A stretch of DNA of 64,000 bases from NCBI GenBank assembly GCA_973895155.1, contig OZ316891.1:5146001-5210000 (forward strand). The letters are read 5' to 3'. This document shows, piece by piece, positions 1 to 11,399 of the stretch (its first letter is position 1; each line of letters opens with the position of its first letter). The notes beneath the pieces are model-generated. The model saw only the letters and a list, made by a program, of their open reading frames with translations, searched no databases and had not been told where the DNA came from. The position numbers and the translations under genes were made by a program. The stretch comes from Marsupella aquatica. Its lineage: Eukaryota > Marchantiophyta.

Positions 1-2089
1 TTGCTATCTTGGCTTATTTGAATTGCTTACTAAATGTTCTTAATATGTCAGTTTGGTCTAGCTGATATGTATGCTTTGCATTGTTAACTTATATCAATTC
101 TTTGGACCCTTTTGATTAGTGTCGTCTTTGAATTATTTAGCATGTATATTAGGGTCATAAGTGGGCAATGCATGTGTATGCTTTTATATTCTGAATTTAT
201 CAATTTCTTTCAACCCATTTGATGTTTTCAGTCTCTCATTTTCTGTTTAGTATGATAGTCTTTGTTTTCATTTCTTGATTTTGAGAGACTGTCTTCTCTT
301 TTCTCTATATCTATTTAGAAATAATTTAATTCATTAAAGGCACTCCTCCTTCTGTTTGCATGAGAAGGATAGCCTCTTTTTAGTAGCATACAACTAAAAT
401 CCCCGCTAAAATCCAATCCATCCATGTACTAGTTTATATGTCCATTCTTCCTTAAAAAATTTCCCGTGCTTATGGGTTTTACACAATAGCTGTCACTAGC
501 TTCAACAGTGAGCCCCCCTAAATACACAATGGGAAAGAAGGAAGGTACACTCAAGTTAGTGTACTTCTCTTTCACCTAGAAAGTATTGTACCTATAAGGT
601 ACACTCAAGTTAGTATACATCTCTTTCATTTGGGATGATTGTTGTTCTTTCACTAGGTCTTTGGTCCTTCAAGAATAACTGAAATGCATTTTGATAGGGA
701 CATTGAGGTCTCCAACAGGAAGTCAAAGTGGAGCCTGCTACATTTGATCACAAATCGCAGGGAGTAAGGTACAAGACAACATGTGGTCTGAAATGCATGC
801 AATCTGTTTTCTACTCCTGTGTTTAAGTTTTGGTTGTCGATCAAGTATCAGTCTGTTTCTTTTGTGCATGCATTTGTTGTTTCTTATCCAACTGACAGAA
901 GTGTGACTGAGTTGCACATGTGATTTCCAGCCACTTGGGTATGAAAGCAATGGAAACGAGATCAGGTGAGATAAGGACCACTAGGTTCTAGTCATGCATA
1001 GGGAATGTATTGAAAGTTGCAATGAACGTGAGATTGGGTGACATATGGATGATAAGGTTTTGGTATACACAATCATCCTTATACTGCTCAGGCAGATAGC
1101 ACTGTCTCACTTCAGATTTGTACATTGTTTTGTTGGTTTCTATGTGGATAATTTTGATGAAATAATGCGTGAGGTTTGGGAGTCTAAGGAACGATGCAGT
1201 GAGTGCTTTGACATATTAGGCCCCAGGTGAGTGCCAATTGATAGCTGAAGATTGGTCTGGTTTTACAGTAGAAGAACTATTAAAACCTTGTTGAATGACG
1301 TGTGGGATAAAAATGATGTCACTTTGTATAGAAAGGAACTCACCTAGTATTCCTTTTGCTGTTCAGTTTATTTTACATGACTTGCGAGATCACATGCAGA
1401 TCATGAAATGTATTCTGCTTGCTTTGACTGAACAATATATAGCAAAGGCACTGGGCACAATCTGAAGATTCATGATATGTACATTGCCTTGTCAGTAGTG
1501 CAACATATCCATAGTTGTCAACAAGTTGGTTACAATTGCTAGGTGCATGACAATGTTTGGAGGTACGTACATCTTGTAATGTGAAATTTGGAGCACTAAG
1601 TACTAACACTAAAGTTGTTTAATTTTAGTAGAATGTTGCTAGAGCAAGAAGATGAAGAGCATGGAATTTCTGGAGGGAGGGGGGGTCAGTATATGGAGAG
1701 GCATACATTGCGTGCAACGTTTTAGGGTTTGGCCCCCCTAACTTATAAGTGAAAAATATTTTTTTGCAAAACCCTTTCTTTCTTTAAATTTTGCCATTTT
1801 TTACTAAAATATCCCTAAAACCTTTAAAGAAAACATTTTTTGTAATGAAATAGGCCTATGTGTTTTTTAAAGTCAACCTCAGGGGTCTCACTATATGGAT
1901 GCCTCCCCATCCCCTATGACGTTTTTAGGCCTCGGACCCCCTAAAATGTAAGAAAAAATAAATTTTCAACCCCTATAAAGATGGAATATTCTTGGAATAT
2001 TCTAAAAATTTGGTTAGAAAGACCCTAATGTTCTTATAAGTCTCAAAATTGAATTTAAAAGACCCTATTGTTCTTTTGCAAAAATTCTT
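1..2089. other. AT-rich spacer, no supported gene
   Basis: I see no convincing coding region: all frames are short and none resembles a known family. The only structure noted is a short direct repeat of about 33 bp (near 543-575 and 597-629, each with the core ggtacactcaagttagt) and poly-A/T tracts around 1,740-1,990. Confidence 0.5.
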
Positions 2090-2269
2090 AAGTCTTCCCT
2101 TCAAACCAATAAAACAACCCTATCCTTTGTCGCACGTGATGTGCCATTTTTGTGGAAGTGAAATCCCCGAGAAGTCAACCAGTCAATAAAACATGCCCAA
2201 TGTGTTATTCCACAAAAAATTTGAAGTCTTCCGCCACACCCATTTAAATGGGCCTATACTTTGTCACAT
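2090..2269. repeat. Degenerate tandem repeat that forms the CACTA insertion site
   Basis: Two related copies start near 2,090 (agtcttcccttcaaacc) and 2,225 (agtcttccgccacaccc). The first copy is intact through 2,121-2,160. The second stops at 2,269, where the CACTA element begins, and resumes after the element at 19,295. Joining 2,255-2,269 to 19,298-19,322 gives a 40-bp stretch that matches 2,121-2,160 at 35 positions. The neighbouring repeat copy therefore serves as a natural picture of the empty site. Confidence 0.75.
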
Positions 2270-2300
2270 CACTAGTAGAAAACAATGTATTTTATGACCG
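2270..2300 (+). repeat. CACTA left terminal inverted repeat
   Basis: It begins CACTAG and pairs with the right end at 19,264-19,294. The two differ at about six of 31 positions, and both contain AGAAAACA and TTTATGACC. Confidence 0.85.
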
Positions 2301-2593
2301 AAACAATGACTATTAATCAGGTCTTTTTAACAAAACAATGACGCAATCGTTCTCGTCTTTCCAGACGCGTCACAACGGACATTTTGGTCACGGTCCTTTT
2401 GGACAAATGACGCTAAAAACATGTGGTCATTTCATACTATCCTAAATGACCATTTTTATGATATGGTCATAAATGTTGAACGGTCCAAAATGACGACACA
2501 AATCACCATCGACGGTCAATTGCCGTTGACCGTCGATGGTCCCCGTACCCAATCACACAATGACATGTGGCAATCAAAAAACAAATAACATTG

Positions 2594-2715
2594 GTCATTT
2601 TGGACTTGTCCAAAATGATGTACATTATATAACAAATCAAATAGTGACACGTGGTTTAAAGAGGATTCACCATTTGGCAATATATTTGGGTCATTTTGGA
2701 CGTGTCCAAAATGAC
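2594..2715. repeat. Paired subterminal palindromes of the CACTA element
   Basis: Two inverted repeats share the same arm. At 2,594-2,619 the arm GTCATTTTGGAC is followed by TT and GTCCAAAATGAT. At 2,690-2,715 it is followed by GT and a perfect complementary arm, GTCCAAAATGAC. The same GTCCAAAATGAC word recurs near the right end (about 18,960). In En/Spm elements, subterminal repeats are bound by the TNPA protein; that role here is inference. Confidence 0.7.
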
Positions 2716-3353
2716 TACGGTATAAACAAGTCATATTGAGACACGTGGTTCAATTGGGAGAAGACACGTAAAGATACACATTAGTCATTAATGACATGTC
2801 TTGAATGACATAAAGTGAGTCATAGTGGACTTGTTTATAATGACCATGAGAAAGGTCATTGTATATGTCATTCTTTGAATCATTTAGTCTATGTCTTTAA
2901 TGACCAGAGTTGAGTCATATTGGTCACAAAGATAGTTGTGGATAATGATCATTACATCAGTCATTCTAGCCAGTCATTTAGTCATTCTAGCCAGTCATTC
3001 AGACGAAGTATTCAATGATTTGGAGAAATTCAAATTTAAGTGATCATGATAGATAAAACTTCATGTCAATCAAAAATCATACATTACAAAGCCATTCAAT
3101 AGATTTGCTGAATGAAAACTTAAAGCAACATTCGATATATATCACAAATCCAATTGATATTCATACAATATACCTTCATAAGTCTCACGATAAATATTGA
3201 ACTCAATGCAAATTTATGAAACAAAATTACATTGACATCAATAATATTAGATTGTCAATTGTTACAACCTGACATACCAATCATTCTGCATGTTTATAGA
3301 AAAACAGAGCTGTCATTCTATCATGTCTATTGTTTCTTGACAGAGTGCTATTT

Positions 3354-6208
3354 CTATTGCTTCTTAAGCAATCTAGAGTTCCATAGGGCATTCATCCCTT
3401 TCACATCAGATAATTTAGACTGGTTCTCCCCTGAATTGGCAAATGGCAATGCCACATCTACAAACACTTCAATCACACGCACTCGCAAGAAAGGGTTTTC
3501 AAAATCTGCACAATGAAACTTATCTTCTCCTGGCAGCCCTGTCACCTCACCTTCTGCGGCCACTATCATGGAATTGTCCACAACGCTCTTCATCTTCACC
3601 AAATCTCCTCTTGCAAACTGTGAACAACACATTTTGTTAAAAATGCAATAAACAGAAATTGAAAGATAGAAGAACACTCAAATCAAACACACATTTACCT
3701 TTGCAACAGGGTTAGGAGACTGCATTGGTTTCTTCTGTGCAGGTGATGCATTTGCTGAGGATCCTTTCTTCCTTTTCTTCTTTCCCTTTCTAGTTGATGG
3801 AGTGTCATCCTGCTCACTTGGAATGGGAGTTTCTTTTGGCAACTCAGATGATTCTGGGGTTATATTTGGTGTCAACTGAGTCGACTTGTCCTCTGGCAAC
3901 TGAAAGGCATCTGAAATGGCTTCTTTGGGCAACTTAGATGGCAAAAGGTTCACTTCCAATTCAGTTTGCTTTAGAGTATTGTTAGCTATGTCAGTTGGTC
4001 TTCCCTGCGACACAGGAGGCTCCCCTAAAGATGCTATCATAAAACACACACAAAAGAAATGCATAAACAAACATGTATACACCAGCAACATGTAATCACA
4101 CTAAAAACATGCAAGAACATTATAAACATGCAATGACATATACACATCACAATAATTACATTGAATGGACAGTGTATACATGATAGAGAATTTTACCTTC
4201 ATTATCGCCTGAAAAAGTAAGAGATCGCTTTCTACTACCTTGTTTGGTAGTTGTAGTCAACTTACTATGACTAGGCACAACTGTTGGAACTTGTACATTA
4301 CTAGTGTGATGTGCCATCCACGTAGTCATCATGTTTGTCAACTCCCTCACAGTGCCTTTCAACTCAGCGACATCCAATTTCACAGCCCCAATGGCAGTGA
4401 TCTCTTGTTTTGAATGTGGGGTCTATAAATGAACCACAAACCAACACAACATTCTCACTGTCAAACTTACAAACGACACAACACTCTGTCAAATGGAGAA
4501 TGATGTACAAATCAAATTGGTATGACAATACTCACAGCTGATCCATGTCTGTATCCTTGCCCCAGTAAGCTAGCACTTTTACCCTCCCCACTTGCCAATG
4601 ATGGGCTCACCTTTGCTCCCACAAAACTACCAGTCTGACCTTCTGCACTTGCCAATGATGGGCTCATTGTCACCTTTGGCAATGAACCCTGACTACCATG
4701 GTTTTCTTTCAGGTCAGATATACCTGGGCTTGATCCTCTCTTCTGCTTCTGTTCAAACACACAATGAATGAGAAATCACAGAGTCTGTTTTCATCAAGAT
4801 TCACAAACAAGACAAAATTGATAGTGAAAATGATAGACAATTTACCATTCTCTTTGCTACTGCAGCATGCCCTCCCCTTCCAAAGTGAGAGGTATCTTGC
4901 ACTCGTGCTCTTTTATCAGTCATCTGTTTACTCAAAGATATCAATGTTGGACTGGTAAAATGAGATACCAAAGCTACCCATTTCTTTGGATCAACACCAG
5001 ATGGCCCAGGTTTGGTTGGATCCTCATTGCAAACTTTCTTCCAGTAAACATGCATTTTATGGCGCTCTCTCTTCAATATGCCACGACAATGACTCTGGAA
5101 TTTGGTGTTAATAAATTCCCCACCCACATACTCCCACTCAGCTGCCATGTTATTCCACACTGTGGTTGTATGAACTTGTGGATGATCAGTCCATTTTGGC
5201 TTTGATACATCAAAGACTCTGAGTACATAATTGCCACGAAGTTCCTCCAGCCAGTATTGTTTGTTGCCATCAGAATCATCAATATCATTGTCATAAATCT
5301 GCATTTCACAGACAATGTCAGATCATAACTCTGGAATTTATGCAAAGTCCAGGTTTTATACACACAACAACAGAGAGGATCAGATTTGTCTAAATCTACA
5401 TTCAAAAAAAGTACAATACTCACTTTAATGTGTTTGGGCACCTCTCCGCAATCCCTTCATTGTTTGGCAGTATTATCAAACTGCTTCTTAGCATGCCTTC
5501 GTTCCCTGCGCATCTCAGAGGCCCCGCCTGCAATGCACACACATGCATTCAATCAAAAAATATGTACATGATTGAAAAGTACAGCAAATGCACTTGCATA
5601 TGCATGACGAGCAGATTGTGTATTACCTGAAGATCCTCTGGAATGTAGTACATCAGATTGACCTGATCTGCCTTCAGATGCTGATGGAACCACTAAACAA
5701 ACACACAACACCAAAGCACTTCAATTAATTTCATTTCCAAGTAGAATATCAACTTCCAAACACACCTGAAAAGTAGAACAGTACAATCCACTCACTTTCA
5801 TATAAGAGTCCAGTGTCTGGGTCTTTCCAACATCTCACCAGCCCCCCTCCACCAGGCCCAGTCTTCTTAGGACCACGATTTTGTTTCTGTACCTACATCA
5901 TGGACAATGTAAGCATATCAACATATAATTTGAAAAAGGGACAAGGATCCCTTCCTATTAGGATGATGAAGTTCAAGCATTACCTGTTGTTCACTCTTTG
6001 GTTCTGACCCTCCAATGTCACAATCCTCAGTGTCATACCCAGAATGAGAACCATAGCCATCATCACCAAACTCTGCCATGTTCACCTTGGTAACTTCTGA
6101 TAGTCTAGAGCTCCTCCTCTTTGGCAATGTTTCAGTTGAAGTACCTTTCACCAAAGCAGGCTTTCCTCTCTCTCGTTGTACATGTGTGGTTGGGCCTCTA
6201 AGGAACAA
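3354..6208 (-). CDS. TNPA/Ptta-like (plant transposase 24 family) CACTA accessory protein, multi-exon
   Basis: This leftward gene is made of several short exons separated by introns of roughly 70-150 bp. Readable exon bodies are about 6,208-5,998, 5,893-5,799, 5,693-5,627, 5,525-5,430, 5,304-4,817, 4,753-4,550, 4,383-4,199, 4,035-3,700 and 3,627-3,354. Several junctions carry GT/AG on the minus strand. The exon at 5,304-4,817 holds the family core: a WxNMAAEWEYVG-like segment, then CRGILKRERHKMHVYWKK, then DPKKWVALVSHFTSP followed by NK/DKRA-type and HFGRGG motifs. The last exon has the usual C-terminal module (GDLVKMKS, VAAEGEV, ALPF, LSDVKGMNALW) ending in a stop at 3,354. The middle exons are low-complexity, lysine/serine-rich, with an internal duplication of SPSLAS around 4,580-4,690. 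In this family the protein binds subterminal repeats and assists TNP2. A possible in-frame stop near 5,450 leaves exon 4 uncertain. Confidence 0.7.
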
Positions 6209-6630
6209 TTAAAGCAATCATCAACATACACCAATGCAGATCAAACATACATGCAAAATGAATCTACAACACCGTAACACTGTCTAGTACTTATGTACAG
6301 GATAAATACTAGTATGAGACCAATCTGGAATATGAAAACAGAAAAGGAACCTGACAACTCCATCTACTGAATCAAATTTGCAACAGACATATTAACACAC
6401 ACATCAGCTTGCAGTCTGGCCCCAGTCCTAGATCACGCATAATTCTGACATTATGCTCTATGTTCCGATTTTGGGCCTCCTCATAAGGATTCACAGAATG
6501 TGACAACCCCTGCAATCTTCCTTTCACAGGCTGCATTCACCAACTGCACAAATGGGTAAACCATTAGTCTGATTTCATATATAGTCCATACATGTAGTCC
6601 ATCTATGGACTTCACACACCTAAAACCTAT

Positions 6631-9600
6631 TCACTGCTTATGCCTGCCCTTTCTTGCAGATCCCTCTGCATCTCTGCCTCGTTTGGGACCAGTCAATGGT
6701 CCTAGATTTGCTCTAGACCTATAGGCCTTAGCCAATTCGATGTGTAATTTGACATTGTTTTCCATTGTATCATGGAAATCAAAGTCTATGTAATCACCTA
6801 ACACCCTTGTGGACCTGGATTCTTTGTGGAGGATTGTTCTCCATGCTATCCCCTTCTCATTGGGGTGGAAGAAAACCTGCTCCACTTGCTTTGGGAAAAT
6901 GTAATCCATTTTCTTGGACACACCCAGTTCTCTATGGAAATTCACCTGCCAAAGACCAGACTCGAAATACCTCATACTGGCAGAGGATTTAGGAGTCCAT
7001 GATGGATCTGCCCATTTCCCTTTGAAAAGAATCACCTCTTTCCTCAAGCTGCCGTAATTCAGTACCAAGATATCTGTCAAGGCCCCTACATACTGTACAG
7101 ATTCTTCTATGGTTGCACCAGACCTGTCCACTCGCTTCTCAGTGAATGTAGAAGCCATCCCAGAATCAAAAGTGCTGAAAGCACCAGAATCACAATCACT
7201 CAAACACCCCAAGGATGGAATAGTCCTCCAATGGTGCCCATAGGCTCTGCATGCCCTATACAGTCGTGCCTTCAAACTAGGTGGTGTGGAGTATACAGAT
7301 AGTAATGACCGCTCAGACTCTTTCTCAAAATTATGGGTATTGACTAATGTTTGAAACCATTCCCTGAAAGGTGGCAATTCTTGGCAGTCAGCGGGAAATT
7401 CCACTGGTTTTCTTCGATTGGCAGGCTTCCTCATCCATTCCTTCCGGAAATCCACTCTTCGTTTGGTAACAGTCTCATTGGTAGCATCATATATCCTACA
7501 TGGCAACAACAACACTGAAGACATTAGTGCATGATCCACCATGAATATACAAACACAATGGGGCAACATAATTTAGGGTTTATGTACCTGTACCATGGAG
7601 CCAAGTGCTGTCTCTTCATTCTCCAATATATAATGATGCATGGCCATCATTTCAGACCAATCCAAAGTTATCGCCTTTGCAGCCCCTTCCAAAACAATGC
7701 CTGCAACGCCAACATCCTCCTCCAACTCCCAGGTTCGTTTTCCCTCTCCCTTTGCATCAATCATGTATTCAGAAAGGAATCCCAAAGACTCATCTAATAC
7801 ATAGCCTTCAGCCATAGAAGCCTCTGGACGTGCCTTGTTTCGTACATAACCCTTCAATACCTTCAGGTTCCTCTCTATTGGGTACATCCATCTGCCTGTA
7901 ACTGGGCCACACAAGTCTAATTCCTCCACTAGGTGAATCATTAAATGGGTCATGACATCAAAGAAGCTTGGTGGAAAATGGATTTCCAAAATGCAGAGAG
8001 TGAATGCAACATCCATCATCAAATTCTCATACATTGAAGGGTCCCACACCTTCGTACAGATCTGGCGATAGATATTGCTCACCCCAGCTATGGCCAAGCG
8101 AACCCCTTCATCAAGTAATCCCATTGTTGCCAGAGGGAGAATCTGTTGCATGAGTTGGTGGAAATCATGTGATTTCAACCCAGAGAGTTTCTTGGATTTT
8201 GTAACACACTTCGCCAAAGAACTTGAAAAACCAGTGGGCCCTTTCAAGGTCAATAACACCTCCAAGAACCTTGTTCTTTCCTTCTTGCTCAGGCAATATG
8301 GGGCTGGGGGCATCAACAATTTGTCATCGTTACGCTTGGGAGCTGGATTGGGTACAAGCCATAGGTGTTGGCGCACCTGTAAGAGCTTCATGTCTTCTCT
8401 CACAGAAGGAGTGTCCTTGGTCCCAATGATAGTGTGCACAATGTTGTGTGCAAGATTCTTCTCACAGTGCATGGGATCTAGACAATGGTTAATGAGTAGT
8501 TTCTGCAGTGGACACACAATTCAGAAATTAGGGCATTGAATACAACTTTTGACATCACTAGACAGTAGTTTGTGCAGTAGACACAATTCAGAAATTAGTG
8601 CATTGAATACAACTATTACAAAATCTGGGCTACAGGAAGTATATGAAGAGAATATATTTCAAAGTCATATGAAGAGATTGCAGAAATTCATTGTAGTAGT
8701 ATGGAGTCTTACATTCCAATAGGGCAACTTGTACAGACCAGTAGCCCTCTTCACTCCATGCACCTTTATAGGGCATTTCTCATCCTCAACCTTGGTTCCT
8801 CCCTTCTTCAAATATTCTGTTGTCTCGTCTCCCCACTTCTTTCTATCAGAGCTTGTCATTCTACACGGTGCAGGTCGACTCTCAATTGCACCATCAAAGT
8901 ATTGTGCACTGTCTGGTCTACGAAAAAGATGCCTTGCTGCTAACCATCGACGGTGGCCACTGTACTCTAATTTCTGCAAGTGCTTAGAACCACATGCCAC
9001 ACATTTTGGCCCATAGATGACACATCCTTTGTATCCAGAGTGTTGTTGTCCAGATATTAAACCATATGCAGGGTAATCATTGATTGTCCACAATAGCACA
9101 GCCCTAAGGTTGAAGTGTTGAGACAATCCTGGGCGTGGCAATTTGTCAAAGCAGGGCACTCCTTTCTTCCACAACAGCTCTAGCTCCTCATAGAATGGGC
9201 CCAATATTATGTCCAGTTGTTCCTCTGTTACTGAATCAGGTCCTGGAATCAGCATAGCTAGCATGACAAAGAACTTCTTGGTGGTAAGCCAAGGAGGTAA
9301 GTTGTAATTCAACAACAGTATTGGCCAGCATACCATGCTCCCCCATCAAAGACAACAATGCATTCACTCCTTTGTTTGAGAATCCATGGCCATGACAGAT
9401 GTTCAGCAGAAGCAACATGAATGACACAACATCTATTTTGCTGCCTGGGAACAAAGGTTGCATTGCTGCATCTAAAGATAACTGTGCAGGATCAGTCTCC
9501 ACAGGAGTTTCAGAGGTTTCAAGGGGGTTTACAGGATGGGCACCTTCTTCACTCTCATCATCCCCAAGTACAAAATCCAAGTCAAAATGGTCCTGATCAT

Positions 9601-10040
9601 CTAGTTCATGTTCAGGGGATTCTTCACTGGTTCTCAGCAACGTTTCTTCTAGTAGAGCCCTGATATGTTCTTCGACATCTATAGTTGGATGTTCTTGAAC
9701 ATCCACAGTTGGATACTCTGGAACATCCACAGTTGGATACTCTGGAACGTCTACAAATAAATGTTCTTCAACATCTACAGTTGGTTGTTGTGCACAGGTT
9801 GCCTGCTGAAGGTTTGCTACCTCAATGCCTCAGGGCCATGTTGTGACATGTAGTCAGCACCCCACTCTTCATCAGAAGAGTCTTGTCCCTCTCCCACCCA
9901 CACTCGACATGCAGGGTACTGACCATGTTTAATAAGGTGCAGTCTAGCAGTATTCCGATTAGTCCTATAATTCCCTTTGCAGTTCACACAAGGGCAGTAC
10001 ATCTTATGGTCCCCACTCTTGTGGTAGGCCTTCTATTCTC
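6631..10040 (-). pseudogene. TNP2-like CACTA transposase, probably defective
   Basis: This leftward gene carries the recognisable TNP2 modules. At 10,020-9,817 is the transposase-associated domain (MYCPCVNCKGN, then a TARLHLIKHG segment). At 9,830-9,350 is an acidic linker leading to PLFPGSKIDVVSFMLLLLN. At 9,336-8,713 is the transposase 21 core (YNLPPWLT, IPGPDSV, LLWTINDYPAYGLISG, SGHRRWL). After an intron (8,712-8,503, GT/AG, phase kept) comes HCLDPMHCEKN, SGLKSHDFHQLMQQILP and the DUF4218-like stretch to about 7,588. A C-terminal exon (about 7,495-6,631) contains LNYGSLRKEVILFKGKWAD. Odd points: at about 9,345 the frame shifts, and the ~150-200 residues that normally separate the PLFPG block from NLPPWL are absent. 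The frame also breaks near 9,825, and the junction at 7,588/7,495 does not keep phase. I infer a broken gene. Confidence 0.75.
9670..9785 (-). repeat. 27-bp coding minisatellite in the TNP2 linker
   Basis: About four to five degenerate copies of a 27-bp unit encode a nine-residue repeat of the type VDVPEYPTV / VDVQEHPTI / VDVEEHxxx. The unit keeps the reading frame, so the repeat lengthens the acidic linker between the N-terminal domain and the transposase core. Confidence 0.7.
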
Positions 10041-10727
10041 GAACCCACAAAGCATCATCACGATGTTGTACTCTAGCTGGATGGAAGAGCGGCAACTTTG
10101 GAGTTCTACCCACACCTAACATATTCTGTGGCAATTGTGCCATGCTAGCTTGATTGAAATTGTATTCAAACTATGATTTTCAAACTGAATCAGTGTGACA
10201 TGCATACAAAATTGGGCCTACCGTCACAGTTGTACAACCGATGCCAACCACAGTCCAATTGCTCAAACCCACAGAGCCCAATTTCTCAAATCCACTGTAG
10301 TAGGGCACCTTCTCCTTCTTGCATACAAATAGAGCATCACATACAGTGTCATCAGAATGATACTATGAACGTAAATCTCTGTGCCTTCATCATTTCCAGT
10401 ATTTGTTTGCCTATTAGGAATGTGAGCAGACAGGTCTGGAATAAGTAACGTTTGTGACATCAGTGACAAATTTACAAGTGAAGTTTAGACATCACACTCA
10501 AAGCACATGCATGAAAATCGGAATCCTACCCTGGAAAAGATAGTAAAGTTGATTTCTCAAAATTAATTGCCTCAATCCGCAATGCACTGTCGTAGAGTGT
10601 GTATACATGAGGAGTTCATCAAACTGCATATAAATAGTCCACATGTTTTAGCACTCTGAAAATTGTTTAAGTCCACGTGAAACCATCAAAAAGCTCTATC
10701 TCAAGTTTGTGTTCCATCCAGCCTCAA

Positions 10728-11399
10728 TCAAATCCAAGATATGTGGCTCCTAGCAGGAGTGCCTAGTGTAGGGTCAATGTCATGGTTAGGACAGTAAAAC
10801 ATCCCCTTCTTGGGCTGCCCATGTGCTGAGTGATCCCAAATTGTTCGATCATGGGCAAATCCCCTCTGCTGGATAAACAACAGGTAGTCCTTGTGCCATG
10901 CCTTAGGACACCTCATGCACTGAACCAAAAAGCCATTAGCCCCATCATTGGGCCCCTGTCCACAAGTAAGACAAATATGGAGTCCACATGATGCTGTGCC
11001 AGGAACCAAACACTACCGACAGTAAAACCGGGCACAGAGAGGGTCTGGACATTTTCTTACCTCTTCACCAATTTTTCCAGACACATGGCACTTAAAGCAA
11101 GAATGTTCATCATTCTTGCAATCAACACAAAGCCATTCTCCAACATGGCCATCAGCCAGGGATATAGTTGGGCATAGCCATTGCTGACCCAAAGGACAGG
11201 AAACATTCTTATGGAAATGTCGGTGGCAAGGCCCATCACAAACAATGAGATCCCCTCCCTCATCACAAATCGCACATACATGTGGACTATTTTGGTTAAT
11301 CTCAATGTCTGAATATAAGGCCAATTGAGGTGCTTGAGAGGATTCACCTCTGCAACGATTCATGGCCTTCTGCTTATTGCGAGCCATGGTCCTGCACAC
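10728..11399 (-). CDS. EDM2-like PHD-finger protein inside the CACTA element (one in-frame stop)
   Basis: One leftward frame encodes two cysteine/histidine-rich blocks. The first (about residues 42-128) has CAICDEGGDLIVCDGPCHRHFH, then WLCVDCKNDEHSCFKC and CPDPLCARFYC. The second has CGLHICLTCGQGPNDGA, VQCMRCPKAWHK and MFYCPNHD. Spacing and order match the paired PHD/extended-PHD region of the plant protein EDM2, which binds modified histone H3 and controls expression at transposon-containing loci (established for Arabidopsis EDM2; only resemblance is shown here). The blocks are separated by a single TAG at 11,013-11,015 with the frame open on both sides. It is either a nonsense change or part of an unrecognised intron, since GT occurs at that point. 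The gene lies upstream of TNP2 in the same orientation. I chose the start at the second in-frame Met region (MARNKQKAM) as equally possible. It may be a captured host fragment or a true transposon gene. Confidence 0.6.
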
